Assembly: GCF_000720185.1 (NCBI RefSeq)
Contig: NZ_JOIY01000022.1
Coordinates: 1 to 64,000 of the forward strand
DNA length: 64,000 nucleotides
Direction of reading: 5' to 3'
DNA from: Streptomyces sp. NRRL S-340
Lineage (GTDB): Bacteria > Actinomycetota > Actinomycetes > Streptomycetales > Streptomycetaceae
Shown here one piece after another: positions 23,944-33,176 of the stretch. The notes below the pieces were generated by a model, which did no database searches, was not told the DNA's origin, and saw only the letters and a program-made list of their open reading frames with translations. The translations under genes and the position numbers were made by a program. The number at the start of each line of letters is the position of its first letter. The first letter of the stretch is position 1.

Positions 23944-25284
23944 TCAGGACGTCCGCACGCGCGCGTTCGCGGCGAGCAGGGAAGCCGGCGGCAGCTGGAT
24001 GGCCGCCGTCCTCGGCAGGGCCGGAACGGCCGGGACGGCGGTGGCGCCCGCGGTTTCGGCGTGCGGGAACTGCGGCTGCGGACCGGGCGCCGCGACCTCG
24101 GTGAACGGGATGCCACCGGGTGCCGCCGGCCTCGTCCACCTGCCGGCGGGAGAGAGCGACCCGGCGGGAACCGGGCAGGACGCGGTGGCCGCGAGCCGGG
24201 CGGGCACGGTGCTCCGCAGGTCGTTGCCCCGCAGGCAGTTGCCCCGTCCCCGCGCGGCGGTGGGGAACGTCCAGCCGACGTCGACACCGTTTCCGGTGAA
24301 CGTGTTGTCCACGATCCGGTTGCCGGCCGGAGGCAGGTCGGCGGTCGCCGTGATCACCAGCCCGGCCTGGCGGTTGCCGGTGATGCGGTTGCGGAGGAAC
24401 TGGTTGTCGTTGCCGCCGTCGATGCCGACGCCGATGCCCCACCCGCCGTCGGCCTGCTGCGGCGTGGCCCTCTGCTGATTGGCCGCGATCAGATTGCCCG
24501 CGATGACGGCGCCCTGCTGCGGGAGCAGTTTCTCCTGGTGGTCCGAATCGGTGGTGAGACCGACCCGGTTGCCGACCAGGCGGTTGCCGACCACGTACAT
24601 GTCCCCGCCGGCGTTGGTGCCTTCGTAACCGACCGCGTTGAGTTCGGCGACGTTGTCCCGCACCACGATGCGACAGGGTTTGCACTGCCCGACGTAGATC
24701 CCCGAGTCGGCCCCGCCCGACGCGTACGAGTGCTCGATGACGCCGTTCTGCGCGGAGAACGCGTAGATGCCGTACAGGCCGTTGCGGGTCGCGGTCACGT
24801 ACGAGACCAGGAACGACTTCAGGAAGGTGACGGGCTCCTCGCCCGTGTCGTAACCACCGCTTCGTCCCGGCAGTCCGGCGGCCGCCTTCGCCGAACCGGT
24901 GACCAGGACCCCGTTCTGCGTGTTGTTCTCCACGGTCAGGTTCTCCACGGCCACCCCGGGCGCGGCGACCACGACACCGTTCGGCTGCCGCAACCGGCCG
25001 TCGATGACCACCTTGTCCCGGGACACCCCGCGAAGAGTGACGCGCGCCGTGTCGATCCGCACCGATTCGTGGTACACCCCCGCGGAGACCAGCACGAGGT
25101 CACCGGGCCGGGCCAGGGACACCGCGGCCGAGATCGTCGGGGCGTCGGAGGGCACCCGGATCGTCACCCGCGCACCGTCCGGCCGCCGGCCCTTGTCCGG
25201 ACCGTCACCACCACCGCCGCAGGCGGCCACCAGGGTCAGCGTGCCCACCACCGCAGCCAGCACGCGAAGAGCTAATCGAGGCAT
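23944..25284 (-). CDS. Right-handed parallel beta-helix lipoprotein
   Basis: 446 residues. A lipoprotein signal with the lipobox LVAAC places the lipidated Cys at about 22. After RVPSDAPTISAAVSLARPGDLVLVSAGVYHESV, typical of pectate-lyase-like/NosD proteins, come many beta-helix rungs with N-G and G-I-x-V turns (NGVLVTG, GIYVGQ, NRLVGNRVGL, NTFTGNGVDVG). The C-terminal 90 residues are Pro/Ala-rich. It is probably displayed on the outer face of the membrane, binding or cleaving a polysaccharide; no catalytic residues can be assigned. I chose the ATG at 25284 because it places the signal peptide correctly. The fourth codon is TTA (25275-25273), so bldA control is expected. Confidence 0.87.
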   Translation of the reverse strand: MPRLALRVLAAVVGTLTLVAACGGGGDGPDKGRRPDGARVTIRVPSDAPTISAAVSLARPGDLVLVSAGVYHESVRIDTARVTLRGVSRDKVVIDGRLRQPNGVVVAAPGVAVENLTVENNTQNGVLVTGSAKAAAGLPGRSGGYDTGEEPVTFLKSFLVSYVTATRNGLYGIYAFSAQNGVIEHSYASGGADSGIYVGQCKPCRIVVRDNVAELNAVGYEGTNAGGDMYVVGNRLVGNRVGLTTDSDHQEKLLPQQGAVIAGNLIAANQQRATPQQADGGWGIGVGIDGGNDNQFLRNRITGNRQAGLVITATADLPPAGNRIVDNTFTGNGVDVGWTFPTAARGRGNCLRGNDLRSTVPARLAATASCPVPAGSLSPAGRWTRPAAPGGIPFTEVAAPGPQPQFPHAETAGATAVPAVPALPRTAAIQLPPASLLAANARVRTS

Positions 25285-25371
25285 GATCCCAGTCTGGCAC
25301 GGGGCCCAATCGCCCGCCGGGAAATGGAAGTTGTCCGGCATCCCCGACGCGGGTGTGGCACTCTGCACACC

Positions 25372-26529
25372 ATGCACCGAGCCGACCCCCACCCGTCGCG
25401 CCGCAGGTTCCTCGATGTCACCGGTGCCATGGTGGCCGCCGGGCTGACCGCCGGGTGCACACCGGACGCCGCCCCGCCGGGACGGCACGCTCCTTCCGCG
25501 CCGGCCGCGCCCGCGACGGTCCCGGCGACGGGCCGGCACCAGGCGGGCGTCACGCTTCCGCAGCCGGCCCAGCGCAACCTGCTGGCCGTGGTGGCCGACC
25601 TCGGTGCCGCCGCGGCTCCCGGTCCGCTGCTGGCCGAACTCGGCCGGACCATCCGCACCCTCGTCGCGGGCACCGACCGGCGGCTGCTGGGCCTGCCACC
25701 GGGCGACCTCACCGTGACCGTCGGCGTGGGCCCCCGGCTGGTACGCGCGGCCGGTGCCTCCCTGCCCGGAGCGGCCGACCTCCCGGAATTCTCCCGCGAA
25801 CGGATCCACCCGAAAGCCCGCGGCGGCGACCTGCTGATGCAGATCTGCGCCGACGACGCGCTGCTCCTCCCGGTCGCCGCCGCCGCGCTCCTGGAGCAGG
25901 CCGGGGACCGCCTGCGCGAACGCTGGCGGCAGTCCGCACGCCGCGGCGCGACCGTGCCGCTGGGCAACGGCCTCACCGCACCCCGCAACCCCCTCGGCTT
26001 CATCGACGGCATCGTGGGCCCGCACACGGCCGCCGAACAACGACGCGACCTGTGGCTGGCCGGACCGCCCGCGGTCGCCGGCGGCACCCTTGCCGTACTG
26101 CGGCGCATGGAACTCGATCTGCCGCGGTTCGCCGCGCTGTCCGTGGCCGAGCAGGAGGCGGTCCTCGGGCGGCACCGGGCCGACGGCGCCCCGCTCTCCG
26201 GCGGCACCGTCGCCTCCGTCCCGGAACTCGGCGCCAAGACGGCGGACGGACGCTATCTCGTCCCCGCCGACGCCCACGTGCGCAGGGCGAACCCCGCCGT
26301 GGTCGGCACCGGCCTCATGCTCCGCCGCTCCTACAGCACCGACGAGCCCGCCCCCGGCCTGCTCTTCATCAGCTTCCAGAACGACCTGCGGACCTTCACC
26401 GCCACCCTCACCCACATGGACACCTCCGACGCACTGCTGCGGTTCACCACCACGACCGCCAGTGCGACGTTCCTCATCCTCCCCGGCTTCGACCGGCAAC
26501 ACCCGCTCGGTTCCTCCCTGTTCGGCTGA
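25372..26529 (+). CDS. Dyp-type heme peroxidase, Tat-exported lipoprotein (EfeB-like)
   Basis: 385 residues. A twin-arginine signal (SRRRFLDVTG) and lipobox LTAGC (Cys29) predict Tat export and lipid anchoring. The Dyp signature GFIDG (209-213) supplies the catalytic Asp212. AHVRRANP provides the proximal heme ligand His302, and LMLRRSYS the conserved distal Arg. Length and export signal match the EfeB/DyP A subfamily, which oxidises dyes or takes part in iron or heme metabolism. No efeU/efeO genes are adjacent, so it stands alone here. ATG 25372 is the only start that gives an intact Tat signal. It is divergent from the beta-helix lipoprotein. Confidence 0.92.
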   Translation: MHRADPHPSRRRFLDVTGAMVAAGLTAGCTPDAAPPGRHAPSAPAAPATVPATGRHQAGVTLPQPAQRNLLAVVADLGAAAAPGPLLAELGRTIRTLVAGTDRRLLGLPPGDLTVTVGVGPRLVRAAGASLPGAADLPEFSRERIHPKARGGDLLMQICADDALLLPVAAAALLEQAGDRLRERWRQSARRGATVPLGNGLTAPRNPLGFIDGIVGPHTAAEQRRDLWLAGPPAVAGGTLAVLRRMELDLPRFAALSVAEQEAVLGRHRADGAPLSGGTVASVPELGAKTADGRYLVPADAHVRRANPAVVGTGLMLRRSYSTDEPAPGLLFISFQNDLRTFTATLTHMDTSDALLRFTTTTASATFLILPGFDRQHPLGSSLFG

Positions 26530-26608
26530 GTACGCGGCGCCTGCCGCCGCTGCCGCGCCGGACCGAACGGACGGCGGCCGGCAGGACCGCGGGGCCGGCC
26601 GCGCCCGG

Positions 26609-27124
26609 TCAGAGGTGATCGGGACGCGCCGAACCCGGACGCGCATGCGTACGGCCCTCGCCGTCACGGCCGTCCGGGCGGGCGTGTGCGCGATCCCCGT
26701 CCCGGCCGCCCGTACGCGTGTCCGTGCGCTCCTCGCTCCGGCCGCCCGTACTCGTGTCCGCGAGATTCTTGTCCCGGCTGCCTGTACGCGTGTCCGAGCG
26801 ACCCCCGCCCCGGCCGCTCGTGCGCGTGTCCGTGTTCTCCTCGGCATCCCGGTGCTCCTCCGGCCGTCCGGTGAGCCGGGTCGCGAGGCGGTAGGTGACC
26901 GAGGCGTCGCGGTACTCCTCGCCGGCGACGACCTCGTCGGGCAGGTTCGTACGCTCGCACCAGGACAGCGACGCCCGGGGCCCGATGCCGGGGAAGCGGA
27001 CGGCGGTCAGCGGAGCCTCCTCGAAGCGGAGACGGCCGGAACGGACCGTGGCCCGGAAGGCGATGTCCGGCGGCGGCCCGGAGTCCGGGTCCGGATCCGA
27101 CGCCTGCCCCGGGGCGTCCGGCAC
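26609..27124 (-). CDS. Unknown protein with charged 12-residue repeats
   Basis: 171 residues from a GTG, 15 nt after the stop of the GRGAG-repeat gene and so probably in its operon. The first 90 residues look folded (IAFRATVRSGRLRFEEAPLTAVRFPGIGPRASLSWCERTNLPDEVVAGEEYRDASVTYRLATRL). The rest is about five 12-residue repeats of the type DTRTGGRDGDRA, highly charged and likely disordered. No family recognised. The repeat part may bind acidic partners such as the Asp/Glu-rich N-terminus of its neighbour, which is speculation. Codon bias supports a real gene. Confidence 0.65.
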   Translation of the reverse strand: MPDAPGQASDPDPDSGPPPDIAFRATVRSGRLRFEEAPLTAVRFPGIGPRASLSWCERTNLPDEVVAGEEYRDASVTYRLATRLTGRPEEHRDAEENTDTRTSGRGGGRSDTRTGSRDKNLADTSTGGRSEERTDTRTGGRDGDRAHARPDGRDGEGRTHARPGSARPDHL

Positions 27125-27139
27125 CGACCCGCGGGCCGT

Positions 27140-28540
27140 TCAGGGCGGCTCGTCCGCCTCCCCGGCCGCGCGGCGGCGCCGGGAGCCGGGCGGCAGCTTC
27201 CCGTCCTCGCCGCGCACTCGACGGCCGCGGGTGCCGCCGCGGCCCGGGACGGCCGGGTCCGCGTCCTCCTCGCCGGACCCCCGCACACCGCTCCGCCGGG
27301 GCCGCGCGCCCCGGCGCACGGCACGGCCCACCCGGTCCGGAACCTCCGCGGCACCCGCGGCACCCGCGGCATCCTCGGCGCCTGCCGCATCCGCGACATC
27401 CGCGACATCCGTGTCGTGCGGCACGTCCGCGACCTCCGGTACGTCCTCGACGACTCCCGCGCCCCGGCCCGCCGTACGCTTCACGACGCGCTCGCCGGCC
27501 CGTGCCGCCCGCCCGGTCGTGTCCGCGGTGACATCACCGGCCGCCTCACCGGCACCGGCCACGACCCCGCTCACCCCGCCCGCGGTGTCCTCCACGGTGC
27601 GTCCCGCGCCCCGGCCCACCTCACCGACGGCTCTCCCGGTGCCCCGCCCGACATCGCCCACCGCCGCGCCCGCACCGCGGCCCACCCCTTCGAGCCCGCG
27701 CCCGGCTCCGCGTCCCACGTCCGCCACCCCGGCGCCCGCACCGCGTCCCAGGTCCGCCACCCCGGCGCCCGCTCCGCGTCCGACGTCCCGCACGGCCGAG
27801 CCCGCTCCCTGTCCGATGTCGCCGACCGCTCTCCCCGTGCCCGCGCCCAGCTCACCGAGGGCCTGCCGCGCTCCGCCCCCGATGTCCTGCACCGCCGAGC
27901 CGACACCCCGGGTCAGCTCCTCCAGGATCTGCGGATTGCGGTCCAGGGTGGTGAGCACCCGGTTGATGATCATCGCCACGTTGTCGAGACGCACCTTGAG
28001 CTGGGCCTGGGCCTCCACGCCCGAGATGCCCAGGTGCACCCGGCCCAGCGCGACGTCGGCGCCGACGTTCAGCTTCAGCAGGTCCAGCACCTCCGCCTGG
28101 AGCGAGACGTGCGCCCGCAGGTTCTCGACGTCGAGGTCGATCTCGTCGACCTTGAGCAACGGGACGTCGAGGTACACGTCGGGCTCGGCGTCGGCCGCCC
28201 TCCCTCTGACCACGCTCCCGTCCTCCAAGAGGGTGGCGTCCTCGTCGCCGTAGGCGCCGGCGGCGCGGCCCTCGGGGGAGAGCGCGGGCCGTTGGGGGCC
28301 GCCGGCCGGCCGTACCTCGTCGTGTTCCGGCTCCTCGTCACCCTCGTAGTACGCCGGCTCCTCGTCGTCGTAGTGCTCCGGTTCCTCGTCGTCGTACGCC
28401 CCGGACCCGTCGTACTCCTCGGATCCGCCGTCCGTTCCGGACCCGGCGTGCTCGCCGGTGCCCTCGGTGTCGCCGGGTGCGCCGTCGGGCACGGCGTGCT
28501 CCTCGAGGGCCCCCTGCTCGTCCTCGGCGCTGTCGCGCAT
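27140..28540 (-). CDS. Repeat protein with acidic head and GRGAG repeats
   Basis: 466 residues. Residues 1-75 are extremely acidic with repeated YDDEEPEHYDDEEP-like tracts. About 100-200 form a well-behaved domain (DVYLDVPLLKVDEIDLDVENLRAHVSLQAEVLDLLKLNVGADVALGRVHLGISGVEAQAQLKVRLDNVAMIINRVLTTLDRNPQI). About 205-330 consist of 10-12-residue repeats such as GVADVGRGAG and AVGDVGRGTG, then a basic disordered tail. The central domain recurs in actinobacterial hypothetical proteins, as far as I recall, without assigned function. The repeats could form an amphipathic surface as in perilipin or phasin proteins. No signal peptide. It forms a two-gene unit with the gene at 26609. Confidence 0.75.
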   Translation of the reverse strand: MRDSAEDEQGALEEHAVPDGAPGDTEGTGEHAGSGTDGGSEEYDGSGAYDDEEPEHYDDEEPAYYEGDEEPEHDEVRPAGGPQRPALSPEGRAAGAYGDEDATLLEDGSVVRGRAADAEPDVYLDVPLLKVDEIDLDVENLRAHVSLQAEVLDLLKLNVGADVALGRVHLGISGVEAQAQLKVRLDNVAMIINRVLTTLDRNPQILEELTRGVGSAVQDIGGGARQALGELGAGTGRAVGDIGQGAGSAVRDVGRGAGAGVADLGRGAGAGVADVGRGAGRGLEGVGRGAGAAVGDVGRGTGRAVGEVGRGAGRTVEDTAGGVSGVVAGAGEAAGDVTADTTGRAARAGERVVKRTAGRGAGVVEDVPEVADVPHDTDVADVADAAGAEDAAGAAGAAEVPDRVGRAVRRGARPRRSGVRGSGEEDADPAVPGRGGTRGRRVRGEDGKLPPGSRRRRAAGEADEPP

Positions 28541-28802
28541 CACCGGGCCTCCGCTGGTTCGCCGGACATTTCGTCCATTCTGGGGCTGTCCACGCATCGG
28601 TGCACGGGCGGCGCGTCCGCACCCCGTACCCCGTCCCCCCCGGCCCCCGGCCCCGGGCCCCGCCCGCGCCGGCGGCTGATCCGGCCGGCCTCGGCGCCTG
28701 CGCTGCTCCGCGCATCCGCGGCTCCGCGCGCTCGGCTCGACGGGAACGGCATTGGGCACAATGGTCGGCGGCGGTTCGCGGACGGTGGGGCGGGAGACAG
28801 GT

Positions 28803-29843
28803 ATGGCGGGCGACGGCGGTCCGGTGACATTGCGCGGGATCGCGGAGCATCTGGGGCTGCACGTGTCGACGGTCTCCCGGGTCCTCAACGGACCGTCCGG
28901 GGAACGGGGCCGCGCCGCATCGGGCGAGACGGCACGACGGATCCGGGAACTGGCCGAGGAGCTGGGCTATCGGCCCAACCCGCACGCCACGAGCCTGCGG
29001 ACACGGCGCAGCAATCTGATCGGGGTGCTCTTCCCCCGCCTGTCGGAGATCGTGGTGGCCACCATCTACGAGGGCGTCGAGGAGGAGGCGACCAGGCGGG
29101 GCCTGTCCACCTTCGTCACCAACACGCACGACGACCCCGCCACCCAGCGCGGGCGCATCGGGATGGTGCTGGGGCGCCGGGTGGACGGCCTCATCATCGG
29201 CGACGCGCACCTGGACGGGGCCGCGCTGACCGGGCCCGCCCTGGAGGGCACGCCCTTCGTGCTCGTCAACCGCCGCACCGACGCCGGCCACCCGGCGGTC
29301 ACCTGCGACGACCGGCTGGGCGGGCGGCTCGTGGCCGAGCACTTCCTGTCCCTGGGCCATCGCCAGGTGGCCGTCGTCGCCGGTGAACCCTTCGCCAGCA
29401 CGGGCACCGACCGCACCGCCGGTTTCACCGACCGCTACCGCGAAGCCGGGCTGCCCCTGCCCGTCCACCGGGTGCGGCACTGCCGCTTCGACACCTCCGG
29501 CGGCCACGAGGCCGCCGCCGAGCTGCTGAGCGGGCCCGACCGGCCGACCGCGGTCTTCGCCGTCAACGACCTCGCGGCGATCGGCACCATGGGTGCGGCG
29601 CGCGACCTGGGCCTGCGGCTGGGCGAAGACCTCGCGCTGGCCGGCTTCAACGACACCCCCCTCGCCGCCGAACTCCCCGTCCCCCTCACCAGTGTCCGTT
29701 CCCCCATGGCCGAGCAGGGCAGACGGGCGGTGGAACTGCTGCTCCGCGGTATCGCGGGCGAGCCCGTCGTCTCGCAGACGCTCACCCCCCGTCTCATGGT
29801 GAGAGCCTCCTCGGGCACGCCGGTGGGTGCGCGTCTGCGGTGA
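28803..29843 (+). CDS. LacI-family transcriptional regulator
   Basis: 346 residues. The N-terminal LacI helix-turn-helix (VTLRGIAEHLGLHVSTVSRVLNG, about 8-30) and hinge helix (PNPHATSLRTRRSNLIGVL) are followed by a periplasmic-binding-like sugar-sensing domain. It normally represses genes for uptake or use of a carbohydrate. I chose ATG 28803, preceded by GGGAGACAG, rather than ATG 28761. No sugar transport genes are adjacent. The only nearby target is the kinase gene 160 bp downstream, whose promoter carries two CAAACGATTG boxes of a type bound by LacI proteins, so local regulation is plausible. Confidence 0.92.
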   Translation: MAGDGGPVTLRGIAEHLGLHVSTVSRVLNGPSGERGRAASGETARRIRELAEELGYRPNPHATSLRTRRSNLIGVLFPRLSEIVVATIYEGVEEEATRRGLSTFVTNTHDDPATQRGRIGMVLGRRVDGLIIGDAHLDGAALTGPALEGTPFVLVNRRTDAGHPAVTCDDRLGGRLVAEHFLSLGHRQVAVVAGEPFASTGTDRTAGFTDRYREAGLPLPVHRVRHCRFDTSGGHEAAAELLSGPDRPTAVFAVNDLAAIGTMGAARDLGLRLGEDLALAGFNDTPLAAELPVPLTSVRSPMAEQGRRAVELLLRGIAGEPVVSQTLTPRLMVRASSGTPVGARLR

Positions 29844-29925
29844 CCGGTGACCGGTGACCGGTGCGCGTGAGGCGCGGAACCGCTGGGCTCAGCGGCCCCG
29901 GCCGATTCCGGTCGGCGTTGTTGCC

Positions 29926-29949
29926 CAAACGATTGGCGCAAACGATTGG
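29926..29949. promoter_or_regulatory. Twin CAAACGATTGG boxes (candidate LacI operator)
   Basis: CAAACGATTGG occurs at 29926-29936 and again at 29939-29949, a 13-bp direct period. The second copy sits between the -35 and -10 boxes. CAAACG half-sites are characteristic of LacI/GalR-family operators, and a LacI gene ends about 80 bp upstream. Binding would block transcription of the kinase gene. Confidence 0.6.
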
Positions 29950-29961
29950 GTAGAGCATACT
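29933..29961 (+). promoter_or_regulatory. Promoter of the TPR-kinase gene
   Basis: TTGGCG (29933-29938) and CATACT (29956-29961) are spaced by exactly 17 bp, and the GTG start lies 46 bp after the -10 box. The spacer overlaps the second operator box. Confidence 0.6.
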
Positions 29962-30006
29962 GACCGCCCGGCACACGTCCGGTCAGGGCAAAAAAAGGGG
30001 GGCTCT

Positions 30007-32748
30007 GTGAGGTGGTGGGGGCGGCCGCGCGAGACGGCCTCGGATTCCGGCGCGTCGGACCGGGAGGCGTTCGTCGCGGCGTTACGGCAGGGCAGCCGGG
30101 AGGCCGAGACGACCGGCCGTCTGGGGGGCGCCGCCGCGGCGGCCGACCGCTACGAGACGCTGGTCGCGCAGGCGGAACGGGTCCTGGGCGACCGGGACAC
30201 CGACACACTGGCGCTGCGGCACCAACTGGCCCACTGGACAGGCGAGTCGGGCCGGCCGGAAGCCGCCGTGCGGCTGTTCGCCCGGCTTTCGGCCGACCGG
30301 GAGCGGGTGCAGGGACCGCGCCATCGCGACACCGAACTGGCCAGGCACCAACTGGCCCACTGGCACGGCCGTGCGGGCCGGCCCGAGGAGGCCGTTCGCC
30401 GCTACGAGAGCATGCGGCGCTCGGCCGAGCGGGAGAACCGCACCGAGACCGCGCTCACCCTGCTCTGCGAGGTGGGGTACTGGCACCAGAAGAGCGGGGA
30501 CAACGCGGCCGCGCTGCGCGCGTTCTCCCAGATGCTGCGGACGGCGCAGCAGGAACTCGGGCCCCGCCACCAGCTCGTCGGCATCGCCCGTCAGCGCTAC
30601 GCCGAGGTGGCCGGTGAACTGCCGTTCGGCAACGAGGGCGGCCACGAGGGGCTGCGCGACCTGCTCGCGACCGCTGCCGCGGTCGAAGCCGCGGGAGACC
30701 TCGCGCGCGCGGGCCGGATGTACGGCGAGACAGCCGCGCGGTACGAGCGGCTCGACGGACCGGACAGCCCCCACACCCTTTCCGCCCGCGTCGCGCAGGC
30801 GAAGGCGATGGTGGGTGCCGGGGACTACGAGGCGGCCGTCCACTGCTTCGGCAAGGTGCTCGCCTGCATGGAGCTTCGGGGCCAGGGCCCGGGGACCCCG
30901 GAGTACGACGTCCTGAGCGGACAGCGCGAGGAACTCGCCCGGATGGCCCGGCGCACGGTGCTCCGCATCGCGCGAGGGACCGCGTCGCTGCTGGGCGAGG
31001 CGGTGCGGGCCGGGACCGGAGCGGCATGCGTGGTGCTGGCACGCCGGTCCGGGTCGTCCCACGCGACCCGTCTGGTGGCCGTGGACGACGACGCCGGTGA
31101 CCCGGCCCGGCACGCGTGGCCCGCGGAGCGGTGGGCGGCCGTGCTGCAGGACCTGACGCGGCAGGGGTACGACGCGACGGCCCTGTGCTTCCCCCGCGGT
31201 GACGCGCGGCCGGGGCCTGACCGGAGCGCCCTGTGCGAGCGGCTGGGGCTGCCGGGCGTCTTCGTCTCCTCCCGCGGCGACGGGACCGTGCAGGCCGAGG
31301 CGTACGTCTTCCACGCGGGCGAACCGGTGGCGGCGCACGTCGTCGTGGTGGAGGACGAGCAGCCGGCTGCCGGGGTGGAGGACGAGCAGCCGACTGCCGA
31401 GGTGAAGGACGAACGGCCGCCGGAACGGGACACGCGCACGCGGACGGCCACGGGCCCCGCGGACGACCGGGTCGCGGTGCACCCGGGAGCCGTGGCCCTC
31501 GGAGGCTGGCGGAAGACGGAACGGGCACGGCCCGCCGCAGGCGCGGACCGTCCGCCGGCGTTCGGTGTCTACGAGGTGCTGGAAGCCGTCGGCGAGGGCG
31601 GATTCGGGCGTGTCTACCTGTGCCAGGATCCCGACGGGCTGATGGTCGCGGTCAAGACTCTGCACGCGCACCTGGCGGCGGCTCCCCCGATCAGACGGGG
31701 ATTCGCCCGCGAGGTGCAGGCCGCCCGGCGGGTCGACGGGCGGTTCACCGTGCCGGTGATCGCTGCGGACACCGACGGTCCGACCCCGTGGATGGCCGTG
31801 CCGTACGTGGCGGCCCCCTCGTTGCAGACACTCGCCGAGCACTGCGGGCCGCTGGAGACCGAGCTGGTGCGCACGCTGGGGGCGGGCATCGCCGTCGCCC
31901 TGAGCGCCATCCATGCCGAGGGCATCGTGCACCTCGACCTCAAACCGGCCAACGTGCTGCTCACCGAGGACGGCCCGCGCGTCATCGACTTCGGCATCGC
32001 CCAGATCGAGCGACTCACCGAACCGCGAAGGGGCTTCACCGGCACCTACGCGTACGCCTCCCCCGAGCAGCTGCGCGGGGAACCCGCCTTCACACCCGCC
32101 AGCGACGTGTTCTCCCTGGGCACCGTTCTGGCCCGGCTGGTCCTGGGACGCAGCCCCTGGGGCCAGGACACGCCGTCCGTGGTCGCCGGCATCCGCGCCG
32201 GCCTGCCCGATCTCACCGCTCTGCCCGCGGACTTCGCGGCGGTCGTCCGGTCCTGTCTTCGTCCCGACCCCCGTCAGCGGCCGACGGCCGCAGACGTGGC
32301 CGAGGCGCTGGTTCCGGGCGCCGGTGCGGGCGCCATCGGCCGGCCGCCCCTGACGGAGCGGGCGCGCTCGCTCGTCGCGGAACACACCACCCTGCCGGCG
32401 ACGCGCCACTTCCGGACGCTCGCCTGCACCCGGACCCCTGGACCCGGAGAAACCGCACGGGCGACGGCCCGGCCGCACCGCCCGGCCGAGGCCACCGCCA
32501 CGACGGACGAGGTCGCGGCCACGACGGCTGAGACCACGACGGCCGCCACCACGGCTGCCACGGCGGCTGAGGCCACGACGGCTGCCATCACGGCTGAGGT
32601 TACGGCGGCCGCCACAACGGCTGTGACCGCAACGGCTGAGTCGGCGACGGCTGTGACCACGACGGCCGCGGCCATCCCGGCCTCGGACACACCGGACGCC
32701 GGCAGGGACGCCGCCCCGCACAAAGACACCCGGCGCGGCGGACCATGA
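30007..32748 (+). CDS. TPR-domain Ser/Thr protein kinase
   Basis: 913 residues from a GTG after AAAAAAGGGGGG. Residues about 20-320 are tetratricopeptide repeats (LALRHQLAHWTGESGRPEAAVRLF and similar). A linker domain follows, then a Hanks-type kinase (about 515-780) with a GEGGFGRVY P-loop, VAVK lysine, HLDLKPAN catalytic loop (D644) and DFG (661-663). The last 85 residues are an Ala/Thr-only low-complexity tail. There is no transmembrane helix and no PASTA domain, so it is a soluble kinase reading out a TPR partner. Codon 26 is TTA (30082-30084), implying bldA-dependent translation. It is probably repressed by the adjacent LacI protein. Confidence 0.9.
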   Translation: MRWWGRPRETASDSGASDREAFVAALRQGSREAETTGRLGGAAAAADRYETLVAQAERVLGDRDTDTLALRHQLAHWTGESGRPEAAVRLFARLSADRERVQGPRHRDTELARHQLAHWHGRAGRPEEAVRRYESMRRSAERENRTETALTLLCEVGYWHQKSGDNAAALRAFSQMLRTAQQELGPRHQLVGIARQRYAEVAGELPFGNEGGHEGLRDLLATAAAVEAAGDLARAGRMYGETAARYERLDGPDSPHTLSARVAQAKAMVGAGDYEAAVHCFGKVLACMELRGQGPGTPEYDVLSGQREELARMARRTVLRIARGTASLLGEAVRAGTGAACVVLARRSGSSHATRLVAVDDDAGDPARHAWPAERWAAVLQDLTRQGYDATALCFPRGDARPGPDRSALCERLGLPGVFVSSRGDGTVQAEAYVFHAGEPVAAHVVVVEDEQPAAGVEDEQPTAEVKDERPPERDTRTRTATGPADDRVAVHPGAVALGGWRKTERARPAAGADRPPAFGVYEVLEAVGEGGFGRVYLCQDPDGLMVAVKTLHAHLAAAPPIRRGFAREVQAARRVDGRFTVPVIAADTDGPTPWMAVPYVAAPSLQTLAEHCGPLETELVRTLGAGIAVALSAIHAEGIVHLDLKPANVLLTEDGPRVIDFGIAQIERLTEPRRGFTGTYAYASPEQLRGEPAFTPASDVFSLGTVLARLVLGRSPWGQDTPSVVAGIRAGLPDLTALPADFAAVVRSCLRPDPRQRPTAADVAEALVPGAGAGAIGRPPLTERARSLVAEHTTLPATRHFRTLACTRTPGPGETARATARPHRPAEATATTDEVAATTAETTTAATTAATAAEATTAAITAEVTAAATTAVTATAESATAVTTTAAAIPASDTPDAGRDAAPHKDTRRGGP
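32505..32690 (+). repeat. Ala/Thr-coding triplet-rich tail repeats
   Basis: Degenerate repeats of acgacggctgag and accacggctgcc encode the ATTAAT-type C-terminal tail of the kinase. The composition is unlike the rest of the gene, and such tracts expand and contract by slippage. Confidence 0.6.
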
Positions 32749-33176
32749 CGGCCGGGCGGACGCGGGCGCGGACGACCAGGAATCCGTCCGCGGCGGCGGC
32801 CGGCCCGGTCCGCCCCTCGGCCGCCACCGGCCGGTGCCTGACCGGCCACTGCCTGACCCGACCGGCCCGGCAGGTGCCCGACCGGCGGTGCCTCACCAGC
32901 CGACCGCCCGTCAGTCGCCGCACCTGCGGACTCGCGACCGCTCCGCCGGGCCCGCGACCGCCCCGTCAGTCGCCCCTCCGACGCACCCGCGACCGCCCCG
33001 CCGGCCGGAGGGGCACCCCCCTCACGGCCGGATCCCGGCCCAGGAAACCCAACACCTCGGACGCCTGCCACATGCCACCCCCTCGCGGCCGGATCCCGGC
33101 CGGGCCTACGGGCGGGCCGGGGCGCGAGTGGCATGATCGGGTGGGCGGGAGGACCGAACGGAAGGATCGCGAGCCC
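32749..33176. other. Intergenic region with repeated CGGCCGGATCCCGGCC blocks
   Basis: About 430 bp between the kinase and SDR genes. A direct repeat (ccccctcrcggccggatcc followed by cggcc) occurs near 33018 and 33075. Many gaccgg/cgaccg short repeats fill the left part. No credible gene. The SDR's GGAAGGA ribosome-binding site lies at the right end. Confidence 0.5.

Noticed and set aside
32745..33176. N-terminal extension of the SDR at 33177
   Set aside because: Encodes Arg/Pro/Thr repeats from non-coding gaccgg repeats; the Rossmann motif begins right after the ATG at 33177.
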